NCBI GenBank assembly: GCA_016706595.1
Contig: JADJJH010000007.1
Location: 62,001 to 126,000, forward strand
Length of the DNA: 64,000 nt
Origin: Bacteroidota bacterium
GTDB taxonomy: Bacteria > Bacteroidota > Bacteroidia > Chitinophagales > Chitinophagaceae
Reading direction: 5' to 3'
Shown here in pieces: positions 28,993 to 37,957 of this stretch; positions within the stretch are counted from its first letter, which is position 1, and every line of letters starts with the position of its first letter. Below the pieces are notes generated by a model that saw only the letters and a list, made by a program, of their open reading frames with translations, did not search any database and was not told the origin of the DNA. Both the position numbers and the translations under genes were made by a program.

Positions 28993-30279
28993 TTAGATAC
29001 ACCAATAATTTAGTTCTTTAATTTTTCCGCGATGCGTTCCTTTAATATCAATTACCACCGCCTTGTTTGAGGCAATGGTTTTAAAATAAGCCTCATCAAG
29101 ATCAAGATATTCTTTGTGATTAACAGCTAATATAATGGCATCATAATCACTTTCGATACTTGGGTGTAAATCGAGTGTATATTCATGTTGAAACTCTTCA
29201 GCGTCTGCATGGGGATCAACAATATGAACCGTTGCATTAAATGCTTTTAGTTCTTTTACCAAATCTGCAACTTTCGAATTTCTGATGTCTGAAACATTTT
29301 CTTTAAAAGTTGCGCCTAATACTAAAATTCTGGATTTAGAAATTTCACATCCGCTTTTAATGATTAATTGTGCTGTTCGCGTAGCTATCCAGCTCGACAT
29401 GCCATCATTGATACTTCGTCCGCCAAAATTACTTTTGATTGAAAACCTAATTGATTGGCTTTATAAATTAAATAATACGGATCAACACCTATACAATGCC
29501 CGCCCACTAAACCTGGCGAATATTTATGAAAATTCCATTTAGTGCCGGCAGCTTCAATTACATCATAGGTATTAATGCCCATTTTATCGAAGATGATAGA
29601 TAACTCATTCATTAAGCCGATATTTAAATCGCGTTGGGTATTTTCAATGATTTTGCCGGCCTCTGCAACTTTTACCGAAGGTGCTCGATGTACACCTGCT
29701 TCGATAATAATCTCATAAGTTTTAGCTATTTCATCTAAAGATTGCGCATCATTACCTGAAACTATTTTTACAGTATTGGTAAGCGTATGTACTTTATCAC
29801 CCGGATTGATACGTTCAGGCGAATAGCCAAATTTATAATCTGCTCCTGATAATAACCCTGATAATTTATCGATGATGGGTAAACAATCTTCTTCGGTACA
29901 ACCTGGATAAACTGTAGATTCATACACTACATAATCACCTTTTTTAATGGCCTTTGCCACCGTTTCACTAGCCTTAAGCACAGGTGTTAAATCGGGCACA
30001 TTATGCGAATCAACCGGTGTAGGAACGGCTACCACAAAAAATGAGCCTCTTTTAATTTTTCGATATCACATGTAAATTCGATATCACAGTCATTAAACGC
30101 TGATTTTTCGAGCTCATTACTAGGGTCGATGCTATTATGCATTTGACCCACTCTTTTTCATTGATATCAAAACCAATGACTTTTATTTTTTTAGCAAATG
30201 CTAAGGCTAAGGGTAAACCAACATAACCTAACCCAATTACAGCAAGGGTTTTTTTCTTCTCAATTAATTCTTGATACAT
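28993..30279 (-). CDS. Nucleotide-sugar dehydrogenase (UDP-glucose/UDP-HexNAc 6-dehydrogenase family), frameshifted three times as given
   Basis: Three fragments in different frames together make a ~429-aa family member: residues about 1-43 with the NAD-binding AVIGLGYVGLPLA, a middle part with PTPVDSHN, STVYPGCTEE, the FGYSPERINPGD motif and the catalytic-Cys segment GLVGGHCIGVDPYY, and a C-terminal part with VLGATFKENVSDIRNSK. Each break is repaired by one extra base in a homopolymer: the T run at 30154-30158, the A run at 30036-30041 and the C pair at 29420-29421 (plus-strand letters). The enzyme oxidises a UDP-sugar to its uronic acid for surface polysaccharide. The SPERINPGD and VGGHC motifs place it nearer the UDP-N-acetyl-mannosamine/galactosamine group. 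No other polysaccharide genes lie beside it. I think the breaks are sequencing errors, not decay. Confidence 0.8.
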
Positions 30280-30292
30280 AGTAAAATGAGGG

Positions 30293-30323
30293 CAAATGTA
30301 AGATAATTGAGCCGAAATGGCAA
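30293..30323 (-). promoter_or_regulatory. Promoter of the nucleotide-sugar dehydrogenase
   Basis: On the minus strand, TTG (30321-30323) is followed by 20 bases and then TACATTTG (30293-30300). This matches the Bacteroidota -33/-7 consensus TTTG-N19-21-TAnnTTTG. The start codon is 13 bases further on. Confidence 0.65.
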
Positions 30324-30399
30324 GGTTAGGAGGTCTAGTTACACAATATGCAGTGAAGTTGTATTTTAGACTTTATATCAAAAGGTAGATGATAAACTA

Positions 30400-30532
30400 A
30401 GAAGCGCCGTGGCAGTGATTGTAGCGACTACCCACAGCCCCACTTGTTGTTGACAATTTTTGTAAGATAAAAATTTTTTGTACAACAAGTTGGGTGAGGA
30501 GTAATAGTGAAAGCACGGCTGCCACCCAAAAA
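30400..30532. repeat. Long imperfect palindromic element between dehydrogenase and uvrC
   Basis: An inner perfect arm pair (CACTTGTTGT at 30441-30450, ACAACAAGTTG at 30482-30492) extends outward imperfectly to GTGGCAG.../...CGGCTGCCAC, with AATTTTT/AAAAATT near the loop. The outer text (GAGGAGTA..AGTG.AAGCACGGCTGCC) resembles a hairpin element I know from intergenic regions of many Bacteroidota. It has no ORF. It may act as a terminator or RNA-end structure. Confidence 0.5.
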
Positions 30533-30540
30533 GGAATTTA

Positions 30541-32351
30541 CTATACTTGATGTTGATTCGTAAAGTAGTTAATTACAACTTTAGCTTTCGCTACTCCAAT
30601 TTGTGAGGCAATATCTTTTTCACTTGCGAGTTTAATTTTGGTTACCGATTTAAAATGTTGCAATAATTGTGTTGCCGTTTTTTCGCCGATGCCCGGGATA
30701 TCTTCAAGTGAATTTTTTACAATTCCCTTACTTCGCGTTTTACGATGAAAAGTAATACCAAAACGATGTACCTCGTCGCGAATACGGGTTATGAGATTCA
30801 ACGTTTTACCTTGATACGGAAGTTTGAGTGACTCGCTATCGCCGGGATAAAAAATTTCTTCTACATTTTTTGCTAATCCAACAACAGTTGTTTTGCCTAT
30901 TAAGCCTAAGGCACGAATGCTTTCCATAGCAGAACTCAATTGTCCTTTGCCGCCATCAATAATAATGAGTTGCGGAATGGGTTTTCCTTCATCCAATACA
31001 CGTTTATACCTTCTATATAACCGTTTCTTTCATACTGGCAAAGTCATCGATGCCTTTTACGGTTTTGATATGAAAATGTCGATACTCTTTTTTATCGGGT
31101 AACGCATTTTTAAAACAAACCATAGCCGACACCGGATAAGCACCTTGGAAATTTGAATTATCGAAACACTCGATATGTAAAGGCAATTCTTTTAAGTGTA
31201 AATCTTGTTGTAGTTGTAGCAGCAAAGCCAAATTCTCTTCCTCCGTATTTTCGTGTAATAGTAAAGTTTGTTTTCTTTTTCTTCTTGAATAAAGTAAGCC
31301 GCATTTTGTAACGAAAGTTCTAATAACTTTTTTTGTCGCCACTTTTAGGGATAGTGATTTTAATTTCATCGGAAAGATAGATAGGTACCGAAGTGACGAT
31401 TTCGTTTGAACTGCTTTTAAATTTTTCGCGCAATTGCAATAAGGCATGTGTTACAATTTCATCGTCTTGTTCATCTAGTTTCTTTTCGATTTTTACAGAA
31501 TGCGTTTGAATGATACTGCCTTGTACAATCACCATATAATTTACAAATGCATAATCGTTATTACTTACTAAACTACAAACATCAATATTATCGATTTTGG
31601 TATTTACGATAATGGAATGACTTTGATAATTACTGAGATACTCGATTTTTTTCTTTACCAATTCGGCCTTCTCAAAAGCAAGATTTTTGGCATGGTCAAG
31701 CATTTCTTGCTTGTAATATTTAATAATTTCGCCTAAACGACCTTTCAATATGTCACGTACTTGATTTACATGCCAAGCATATTCGTTGCGCGATTGAAAT
31801 GCCACACAGGGCGCTTTGCAGTTACCAATATGATATTCGAGACATTCTTTGAATTTGCCTTTGGCGATACTTTTTTCAGTAAGATTTAATTTACAAGAAC
31901 GAATAGGTAAAGTTTGACGAATGAGCTCGAGTAGCGACCGAACTTGATCGACCGAAGTATATGGACCAAAATATTCGGAGCCATCTTTAATGATCCGACG
32001 CGTAAGAAAAATGCGCGGAAAGGGTTCGTTTTTGATTACAATATGCGGATAACTTCTATCATCCTTCAACATCATATTATATCGAGGTTGATATTGTTTG
32101 ATGAGGGCGTTTTCAAGTAACAAGGCATCTTGCTCCGAATCGACAATGGTAAATTCTATTCGCGAAATTTCGGAAACCAAACGTTCGGTTTTATAATACT
32201 GATGTTGCTTGTTAAAGTATGAGCTTACACGCTTACGCAGATGTTTTGCTTTGCCTACATAAATGATGATATCATCGGCATTAAAATATTTATAGATACC
32301 CGGACGAGTTGGAATGGATGGTGCAATAGGTAAAAAATCTTCTCTTGTCAT
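30541..32351 (-). CDS. uvrC: UvrABC excinuclease subunit C, frameshifted three times as given
   Basis: Three fragments add up to ~603 aa, the normal UvrC length. The first (32351 down to about 31330) carries the GIY-YIG nuclease (RPGIYKYFN...IIYVGKAKHLRKRV, residues 16-45) and the UvrB-binding UVR region. The middle fragment carries the RNase H-like nuclease start (HIECFDNSNFQGAYPV). The last carries PQLIIIDGGKGQL, GDSESLKLPYQG and the C-terminal helix-hairpin-helix (IPGIGEKTATQLL). Breaks lie in the T run at 31328-31334, within 31267-31290, and near 31013-31021. All key motifs are present, so the gene is probably intact in the organism and the sequence carries indel errors. The enzyme makes the dual incisions of nucleotide excision repair with UvrB. 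Confidence 0.85.
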
Positions 32352-32390
32352 GGGTAAGCAAGCAACACTCTTTGTTTAAAAATAGGCATA

Positions 32391-32969
32391 TTAATTTAAA
32401 AAGCTCAATGTGCTTACTGTATGTTTTACCCCCGAGAAAGGTGTTTTTGAAATTTCTTGTACTTGTAAGGTTTTGCCAACTACATACAATAATTTATACT
32501 CGGTGCTGGTAATAAAGCCTGCATCGTGTGTTTCGGCATACAAGGTGAGAATTTTATTTTGCAAGGTAGTGGCGGTGATGCTCATTTTGGAAGTAATCGC
32601 TTGCGGATCGAGAGAACTAAGTAACATGGTCATATTGCCGTGCAGCGTATCGTGCAATACATCAATTACATAATGACCATCCAATTTTTCTTGAAACAAA
32701 TTAGCCTGAAGAAACGGTTTTTCAAATTTTTTCCAATCTACTTCTTTGGCTTTTAAAAAGGTAGAATCTTTCTTTCCGTTTTCGGTTATCGTCAACTTAA
32801 AGGTATAAGGCTCTTTTTGGTAGGGCGCAAGATATTGTCTGAATATCATATGTATATCAGGGTAATTGGTAATCGTATCGCCATCAAATTTCTTTTTTTG
32901 TACGCAAGATAAATTGAGTATCAAAGCAAATAAGAAGAGTAAACCAACAATATACTTTTTAAAAATCAT
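32391..32969 (-). CDS. Putative lipoprotein of unknown function (192 aa)
   Basis: The N-terminus MIFKKYIVGLLFLFALILNLSC is a lipoprotein signal with the lipobox LNLSC (Cys22). The rest is a soluble, mostly beta-looking domain with no motif I recognise. It lies 39 bases upstream of uvrC on the same strand and could be co-transcribed with it. It is probably an outer- or inner-membrane-anchored periplasmic protein. Confidence 0.7.
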   Translation of the reverse strand: MIFKKYIVGLLFLFALILNLSCVQKKKFDGDTITNYPDIHMIFRQYLAPYQKEPYTFKLTITENGKKDSTFLKAKEVDWKKFEKPFLQANLFQEKLDGHYVIDVLHDTLHGNMTMLLSSLDPQAITSKMSITATTLQNKILTLYAETHDAGFITSTEYKLLYVVGKTLQVQEISKTPFSGVKHTVSTLSFLN

Positions 32970-32992
32970 GTACGTAGAATTTGTAAGAAGGC

Positions 32993-33000
32993 AAATTTAT
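32993..33000 (-). promoter_or_regulatory. Putative -7 box of the 32969 lipoprotein gene
   Basis: TAAATTTG on the minus strand matches TAnnTTTG and lies 23 bases before the ATG. No clear TTTG is seen at the -33 distance, so support is moderate. Confidence 0.4.
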
Positions 33001-33147
33001 ATTTTTTGTTTCAGCTTATTAGGGAGAAATAATATGGATGGGATTTAGCAAGGGAATTGGAAATTTTGAGTATAAATAGTATTCACAAAAAAACATGATA
33101 TCGTAAAGTAGTTTCTAAAAAGCATTTTTAATCTATGTTGATAAAAA

Positions 33148-33480
33148 TTACCCTTTCACTTTATATTTCATGGTTTGTAAGAGCTGCATCACTTTAGTTT
33201 TATAATCGCCTTGCAAAATAATTTGTTGCTCTTTAACCGTTCCACCACAACCGCATTTTGTTTTTAATAGTTTACCTAATGTTTCGAGGTCGCTTTCGGT
33301 ACCAATAAATCCGGTAACAAGCGTTACAATTTTTCCGGCTCTTTGCTTGCTGTCGAGGCTAATTTTTAGGTTTTGTTTTTCAGGTACAAGGGTTACAAGC
33401 TCTTCGCTTTCTTCAACTTGAACTGTACCCGGATGGGTTGAGTATACTAAGCCGCCGATAAATTGTTTTTTTTGTTTCAT
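33148..33480 (-). CDS. yciH: SUI1/eIF1-like translation initiation factor (YciH family)
   Basis: The 110-aa protein has the SUI1 fold sequence: KISLDSKQRAGKIVTLVTGF (about residues 39-58), then LGKLLKTKCGCGGTVKEQQIILQGDY (68-93) with the conserved CGCGG and QGD elements. Bacterial YciH proteins resemble eukaryotic eIF1 and are thought to bind the small ribosomal subunit and influence start-codon fidelity; the role in Bacteroidota is little studied. Length and motifs are complete. It is a single gene, not part of an obvious operon. Confidence 0.85.
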   Translation of the reverse strand: MKQKKQFIGGLVYSTHPGTVQVEESEELVTLVPEKQNLKISLDSKQRAGKIVTLVTGFIGTESDLETLGKLLKTKCGCGGTVKEQQIILQGDYKTKVMQLLQTMKYKVKG

Positions 33481-33594
33481 ATCTATAAATTAGTAAATTC
33501 TACAATTAGCGAATTCGGCAATGTGTTGCACTAATTACTTGAATTTACTAATTGCTATTCGCAAACAAAAGTAATTAATTGAATGATAATCCGT

Positions 33595-34165
33595 TATGAT
33601 ACAATAATCTTCGTCACTTTAATCTTCTTTTCTTTTTGTCTTGACACAAAAAGAAACAATCCCGAAAGCTTTCGGGACAAGGCTCATGAAAAATAGCTAA
33701 AATGATTTTCATTCGGCTTAAAATACCTAAACTCGTGCCACGCTTCATTTGGCTTTGCATACTCGGACAAAGGTATTTTTTGCGCCTCATTTCGATCATT
33801 TTTAACGCTATTTTTCATGGGCCTTTAAGAGTGAACATTCATCTATGGAATTGTATTTCAAAACATACTTTTCGTGTTTAGGTAATAAATCCTTAACTGC
33901 CTCAATGTAAGTTCGCCTCTTTCTGATTTTTTTTGATGAACTTATTTTCTTTGAAAAGATGAAGAAAGAAGAAGATGATGAATGGCTGCCTGATGGAAGC
34001 GAAAATCCTTTTGCTTGCTTCAAGCAAAAGATTGAAGCGAACAGCAGGAACTAAAGATGATAATGATTCTAATGATGATAGCCCCAAATAAAATACTTAA
34101 TTTGACGACAATTCGCTTGTGCAAGATTAGAACAACAACGCTTTAGAGCTTATAGATGATGCCCT
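33595..34165. repeat. Non-coding stretch with dispersed-repeat signatures
   Basis: This gap between yciH and the lipid-kinase-like gene holds an imperfect palindrome CTTTTTGTCTTGACACAAAAAG (about 33628-33650) and a perfect 16-bp palindrome CCCGAAAGCTTTCGGG (33661-33676). The text around them resembles a repeat family seen between genes in many Bacteroidota genomes. Short minus-strand ORFs (such as 33808-34023, ending KYVLKYNSIDECSLLKAHEK) have low-complexity starts and no recognisable family. I do not call them genes, though a decayed gene remnant at 33810-33940 is possible. Confidence 0.4.
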
Positions 34166-35053
34166 TTACAATGATTCAATGTGATCAGGTACAATCACTT
34201 GCAGAGAAGCCGCATGAATTTCAATCTCACAGGTTCCATCACAATCGTGGGCATCGCCATCCGTTTGCATATATTGTAGTTGTGGCGATTGGATACTGAT
34301 TTTTTTTGTTCGTATATACATACAGTTTTTATTACTCGATAGTTTTTTTCGCCAACCATCTAATACAAATGAAAAGCCCGTGAATGCATTAATTTTCTTT
34401 ACGAGTATCATATCTAAATAAGCATCTTGCAAGGTGGCATTCGGAGCAATTTCAAATCCATAACCAAACTCTTTGCCATTGGCCACATTTAAAAAAAAGG
34501 CTTTTTGAGTAAATGATTTTCCATCGGCTATAATTTGATAAGTAGCCGATTGATAACCAAAATAAGATTGGACTACTTTTTTAATATACATTTTTAAGCC
34601 TCTGCTTTTCGTTTCTTTTATTTTATGACAAACCCATGCATCGAAACCAACGCCAGCATTACTGATAAAATAAATAGCATTGGCTTTGCCCGTATCAATC
34701 TTCAAAACTTTTCCTGAGGTAATCAATTTCACTGCATCATCAATTTTTAATGGAATCGAACAATGTCGTGCTAAACCATTCCCCGAACCGGTTGGAATAA
34801 TTCCAAGTACCGAATCGGTGTGCACCACTTCTTGCATCACTTCATTTACAGTTCCGTCGCCACCCACAGCGATGATAGTTTTTATTTTATTAGCAACCGC
34901 TTCTTTGGCTAATACACGTGCATGTCCGCCATATTGCGTAATATGTAAAACAAATTGTTGGGGTGAAAAACGGTGCTCAATGGATGAACGTAATTGATGT
35001 AATTTATTTTCACCGATTCGTGCATTGGCAATAAAGCAAAACTGAATGTCCAT
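34166..35053 (-). CDS. Diacylglycerol/lipid kinase family protein (YegS-like)
   Basis: The 295-aa protein has the DAGK catalytic motif GGDGTVNEV (residues 64-72), PTGSGNGLARH (about 87-97) and the C-terminal TDGDAHDC segment typical of the YegS/DgkB fold. These enzymes phosphorylate a lipid such as diacylglycerol using ATP, at the inner face of the membrane; the exact lipid cannot be read from the sequence. The start is separated from the stop of nadC by one base, so the two are almost certainly co-transcribed in the order DUF4783 protein, nadC, this gene. Confidence 0.85.
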   Translation of the reverse strand: MDIQFCFIANARIGENKLHQLRSSIEHRFSPQQFVLHITQYGGHARVLAKEAVANKIKTIIAVGGDGTVNEVMQEVVHTDSVLGIIPTGSGNGLARHCSIPLKIDDAVKLITSGKVLKIDTGKANAIYFISNAGVGFDAWVCHKIKETKSRGLKMYIKKVVQSYFGYQSATYQIIADGKSFTQKAFFLNVANGKEFGYGFEIAPNATLQDAYLDMILVKKINAFTGFSFVLDGWRKKLSSNKNCMYIRTKKISIQSPQLQYMQTDGDAHDCDGTCEIEIHAASLQVIVPDHIESL

Positions 35054-35054
35054 A

Positions 35055-35894
35055 TTATGATATTACCGCTTTTAAACTCACATCAAAAGTTACAGCATGA
35101 TGAATTATGGCGCCTACCGAAATATAGTCGACACCTGTAGCGGCATACGTTTCAATGGTATCAAGATGGATGCCTCCGCTGGCTTCGGTTTCGTACTTAT
35201 TTTGAATGAGGTGTAAAGCTTCAACAATCATTTGAGGTTCAAAATTATCGAGCATAATACGGTGTATACCGCCATGGGCTATTACGCGTTTTACTTCATC
35301 GATATTACGGGTTTCTATTTCAATTTTTAGGTTCAAGTTTTTTTCTTTCAGATAAGCATTTGTTTTATCAATAGCATTTTCGATACCACCACAATAATCG
35401 ATATGGTTATCTTTTAGCATAATCATATCGTATAATCCAAAACGATGATTATATCCTCCTCCCATTACCACGGCTTGTTTTTCGAACCATCTAAAATTGG
35501 GTGTGGTTTTGCGCGTATCTAAAATTTTAGTGGGGTAGTTTTTTATTTTACCGACATATGTATTGGTAAGTGTAGCGATGCCACTCATGCGTTGAATGAT
35601 ATTCAGCACCAAACGTTCGGCTTTTAAAATGGTATGAACCAAAGCTTGTACTTCAAAAGCAATATCACCGTAACTTACTTTATCTCCGTCCTTTTTATAA
35701 AATTGACATTGGGCTTCAGGTTCTATCAATTGAAATATTTGCTCGGCGATGTCTAATCCCGCTATAATACCTTGTTCCTTAATTTTTAATATAGCTTTTC
35801 CTTTGGCATTTGCATCTATACATGCTAGGGTTGAATGGTCGCCATCTTTTACATCCTCATCTAAGGCAAACTGAATAAATTGATTGAAATTCAT
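35055..35894 (-). CDS. nadC: Nicotinate-nucleotide pyrophosphorylase (quinolinate phosphoribosyltransferase)
   Basis: The 279-aa protein has the NadC hallmarks: LVLNIIQRMSGIATLT (about residues 95-110), LDTRKTTPNFR (about 125-135), the GGGYNHRFGLYDMIMLKDNHI segment (about 145-165), IEIETRN and IMLDNFEP, and the final GGIHLDTIETYAATGVDYISVGAI. It converts quinolinate and PRPP to nicotinate mononucleotide in de novo NAD synthesis, in the cytoplasm. It lies 17 bases downstream of the DUF4783 gene and touches the lipid-kinase gene. Confidence 0.95.
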   Translation of the reverse strand: MNFNQFIQFALDEDVKDGDHSTLACIDANAKGKAILKIKEQGIIAGLDIAEQIFQLIEPEAQCQFYKKDGDKVSYGDIAFEVQALVHTILKAERLVLNIIQRMSGIATLTNTYVGKIKNYPTKILDTRKTTPNFRWFEKQAVVMGGGYNHRFGLYDMIMLKDNHIDYCGGIENAIDKTNAYLKEKNLNLKIEIETRNIDEVKRVIAHGGIHRIMLDNFEPQMIVEALHLIQNKYETEASGGIHLDTIETYAATGVDYISVGAIIHHAVTFDVSLKAVIS

Positions 35895-35911
35895 GCGGTA
35901 AAATTAAAGTT

Positions 35912-36331
35912 TCATTTTTCAAATCGGAGTTCTCGAATCAAGTACTCACCATCGCGTTGAATAAAAAATAGGTATACTTTATATACGCCATTATTGCTAT
36001 TGATTTGTCCGATGGCAAAACGCGTATGATTGCTTACAGAGGTTCCGTATTGTACATTCAAAAAATCGGAGGGTTCTATTTTCGAAAAGAATTTTTGTAA
36101 AATAACCTCTGCTTGTCGCTTGCCATAGGTACTCGATTTGTCAGAAAAAGTAAGGTCTATTTGTTTATCAAAATAGAGGGCAATGGTTTTAGCATCACCC
36201 TGTTTCATCGCTTTAGCCACTGCCTGAACATTGTTTTGGGCGTATGCATTGAAATAGCCTACCAGAATAAATCCCAGTAAAAAAAGTCTTTTTCCGATGC
36301 TTACGGAAAATATATTTAGCAACGACTTCAA
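35912..36331 (-). CDS. DUF4783 family exported protein (139 aa)
   Basis: The N-terminal hydrophobic segment (RLFLLGFILVGYFNAYAQ) is a signal peptide with likely cleavage near residue 31. The rest (VQAVAKAMKQGDAKTIALYFDKQIDLTF...REAEVILQKFF-like pattern) matches the NTF2-like DUF4783 family, common in Bacteroidota and often found near nadC. Its function is unknown. The only suitable start is a TTG at 36331, just inside an in-frame stop; no ATG occurs before the signal peptide. It is divergent from gpmI, with about 50 bases between the two starts. Confidence 0.8.
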   Translation of the reverse strand: MKSLLNIFSVSIGKRLFLLGFILVGYFNAYAQNNVQAVAKAMKQGDAKTIALYFDKQIDLTFSDKSSTYGKRQAEVILQKFFSKIEPSDFLNVQYGTSVSNHTRFAIGQINSNNGVYKVYLFFIQRDGEYLIRELRFEK

Positions 36332-36368
36332 GTGGGCTATTTAGTTGATGTTACTGCAAATATTAAAC

Positions 36369-36376
36369 TAATTTCG
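36369..36376 (+). promoter_or_regulatory. Putative -7 box of gpmI
   Basis: TAATTTCG differs from TAnnTTTG at one base and lies five bases before the ATG at 36382. The spacing matches that of other genes in this window (44155, 57069, 59229, 61494). Confidence 0.4.
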
Positions 36377-36381
36377 CAATT

Positions 36382-37905
36382 ATGTCAAAAAAGAGTTTAC
36401 TTATCATAATGGATGGTTGGGGACATGGCAAAGTGCAAAAAGCCGATGCAATACAACATGCAAATACCCCTTTTGTAAAATCGTTATATACTAGGTTTCC
36501 GCATGCCGAATTAATTACTTGTGGCGAAGCGGTAGGTTTACCCGAAGGTCAAATGGGGAATAGCGAAGTTGGACATTTAAATATTGGTGCCGGTAGAATT
36601 GTTTATCAAGAACTACAACGAATTAATGTGGCCATTCGTGAAGGTGAACTAGCAAAAAATGAGGTTTTTCAAAGCACCTTACACTATGCCAAAACCAATC
36701 ATACAACTTTACATCTCATTGGTTTGTTAAGTGATGGTGGCGTGCATTCACATATCGAACATCTAAAAGCCATAATTCAATTATGTGAAGCGCAACAACT
36801 TAGCAAAGTGAGTATCCATATTTTTACCGATGGTAGAGATACCGACCCTAAAAGTGGATTATCTTATATTCAAGATTTGCAAAATGCTATTGCAGGAACG
36901 CATGCAAAGATTGCCAGTGTAACAGGAAGATATTATGCAATGGATAGAGATAAACGATGGGATCGAGTGAAAATTGCCTATGATGCACTTACAAAAGGGA
37001 AAGGAGAAGCCACTCATAATGTATTGGAGAGTGTTGAAGCTTCGTACGAACGAGGTGTTACTGATGAGTTTATAAAGCCTTTGATTTGTGTAGATGAGGA
37101 TCAAAAACCCATTTCATTGATTGAAGATGGAGATGCAGTATTTTGTTTTAATTTTAGAACCGATCGTTGTCGTGAAATTACCCAAGCGCTTACCCAACAA
37201 GCTTTTGATGAATTGGGCATGCAGCCTTTAGATTTATTGTATACCACCATTACCGAATACGATAAAACCTATAAAAATGTTCATGTTGTTTTTACGAATG
37301 ATGATGTAAGTAATACTTTAGGTGAAGTGTTGGAAGCAAATGGTAAAAAGCAAATTCGTATTGCCGAAACCGAAAAATATCCACATGTTACATTTTTCTT
37401 TAGTGGTGGAAGAGAAAAGGAATTTATTGGTGAACGACGAATTATGTGTCCTTCACCAAAAGAAGTAGCCACTTACGATTTGAAACCAGAGATGAGTGCC
37501 TTTGATTTAACAGCGGCTATATTACCTGAGATAGAAAATGAATCGGCCGATTTTATTTGTCTGAATTTTGCCAATGCCGATATGGTTGGACATACCGGTG
37601 TTTGGGATGCAGTAATAAAGGCTGTGCAAACGGTAGATACTTGCGTAGAAAAAATAGTAACACTTGCCTTGCAAAAAGGTTACACTATTTTTCTTACTGC
37701 CGACCATGGCAATAGCGATTATATGATTAATGAAGATGGCACACCTAATACGGCTCATACGTTAAATCCGGTTCCATTTTTTATTATTTCAAACGATTTT
37801 AAAGGAAAGGTGAAGAATGGTAAATTAGGCGATATCGCACCAACGATATTACATTGTATGGGCATTGAGATTCCTAAAGAAATGAAGGGAGATGTATTAG
37901 TGTAA
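36382..37905 (+). CDS. gpmI: 2,3-bisphosphoglycerate-independent phosphoglycerate mutase
   Basis: The 507-aa protein is full length for the family. It has the alkaline-phosphatase-superfamily metal site at IIMDGWG (residues 8-14), the catalytic serine in PEGQMGNSEVGHLNIGAGR (Ser61), FTDGRDTDP, and the C-terminal metal ligands in NFANADMVGHTG and TADHGNSD. It interconverts 3- and 2-phosphoglycerate in glycolysis and gluconeogenesis using two manganese ions. It is a single gene facing the LTA-synthase-like gene. Confidence 0.97.
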   Translation: MSKKSLLIIMDGWGHGKVQKADAIQHANTPFVKSLYTRFPHAELITCGEAVGLPEGQMGNSEVGHLNIGAGRIVYQELQRINVAIREGELAKNEVFQSTLHYAKTNHTTLHLIGLLSDGGVHSHIEHLKAIIQLCEAQQLSKVSIHIFTDGRDTDPKSGLSYIQDLQNAIAGTHAKIASVTGRYYAMDRDKRWDRVKIAYDALTKGKGEATHNVLESVEASYERGVTDEFIKPLICVDEDQKPISLIEDGDAVFCFNFRTDRCREITQALTQQAFDELGMQPLDLLYTTITEYDKTYKNVHVVFTNDDVSNTLGEVLEANGKKQIRIAETEKYPHVTFFFSGGREKEFIGERRIMCPSPKEVATYDLKPEMSAFDLTAAILPEIENESADFICLNFANADMVGHTGVWDAVIKAVQTVDTCVEKIVTLALQKGYTIFLTADHGNSDYMINEDGTPNTAHTLNPVPFFIISNDFKGKVKNGKLGDIAPTILHCMGIEIPKEMKGDVLV

Positions 37906-37957
37906 GTCATATGGTTTTGACTTCATTAAAACCTATTGCGTAAAATGGGTTTAAGCT

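Noticed and set aside
33808..34087. Minus-strand ORFs with Ser/Lys-rich starts
   Set aside because: Low-complexity beginnings, mutual overlap and no family similarity; the region looks non-coding. A remnant cannot be excluded.
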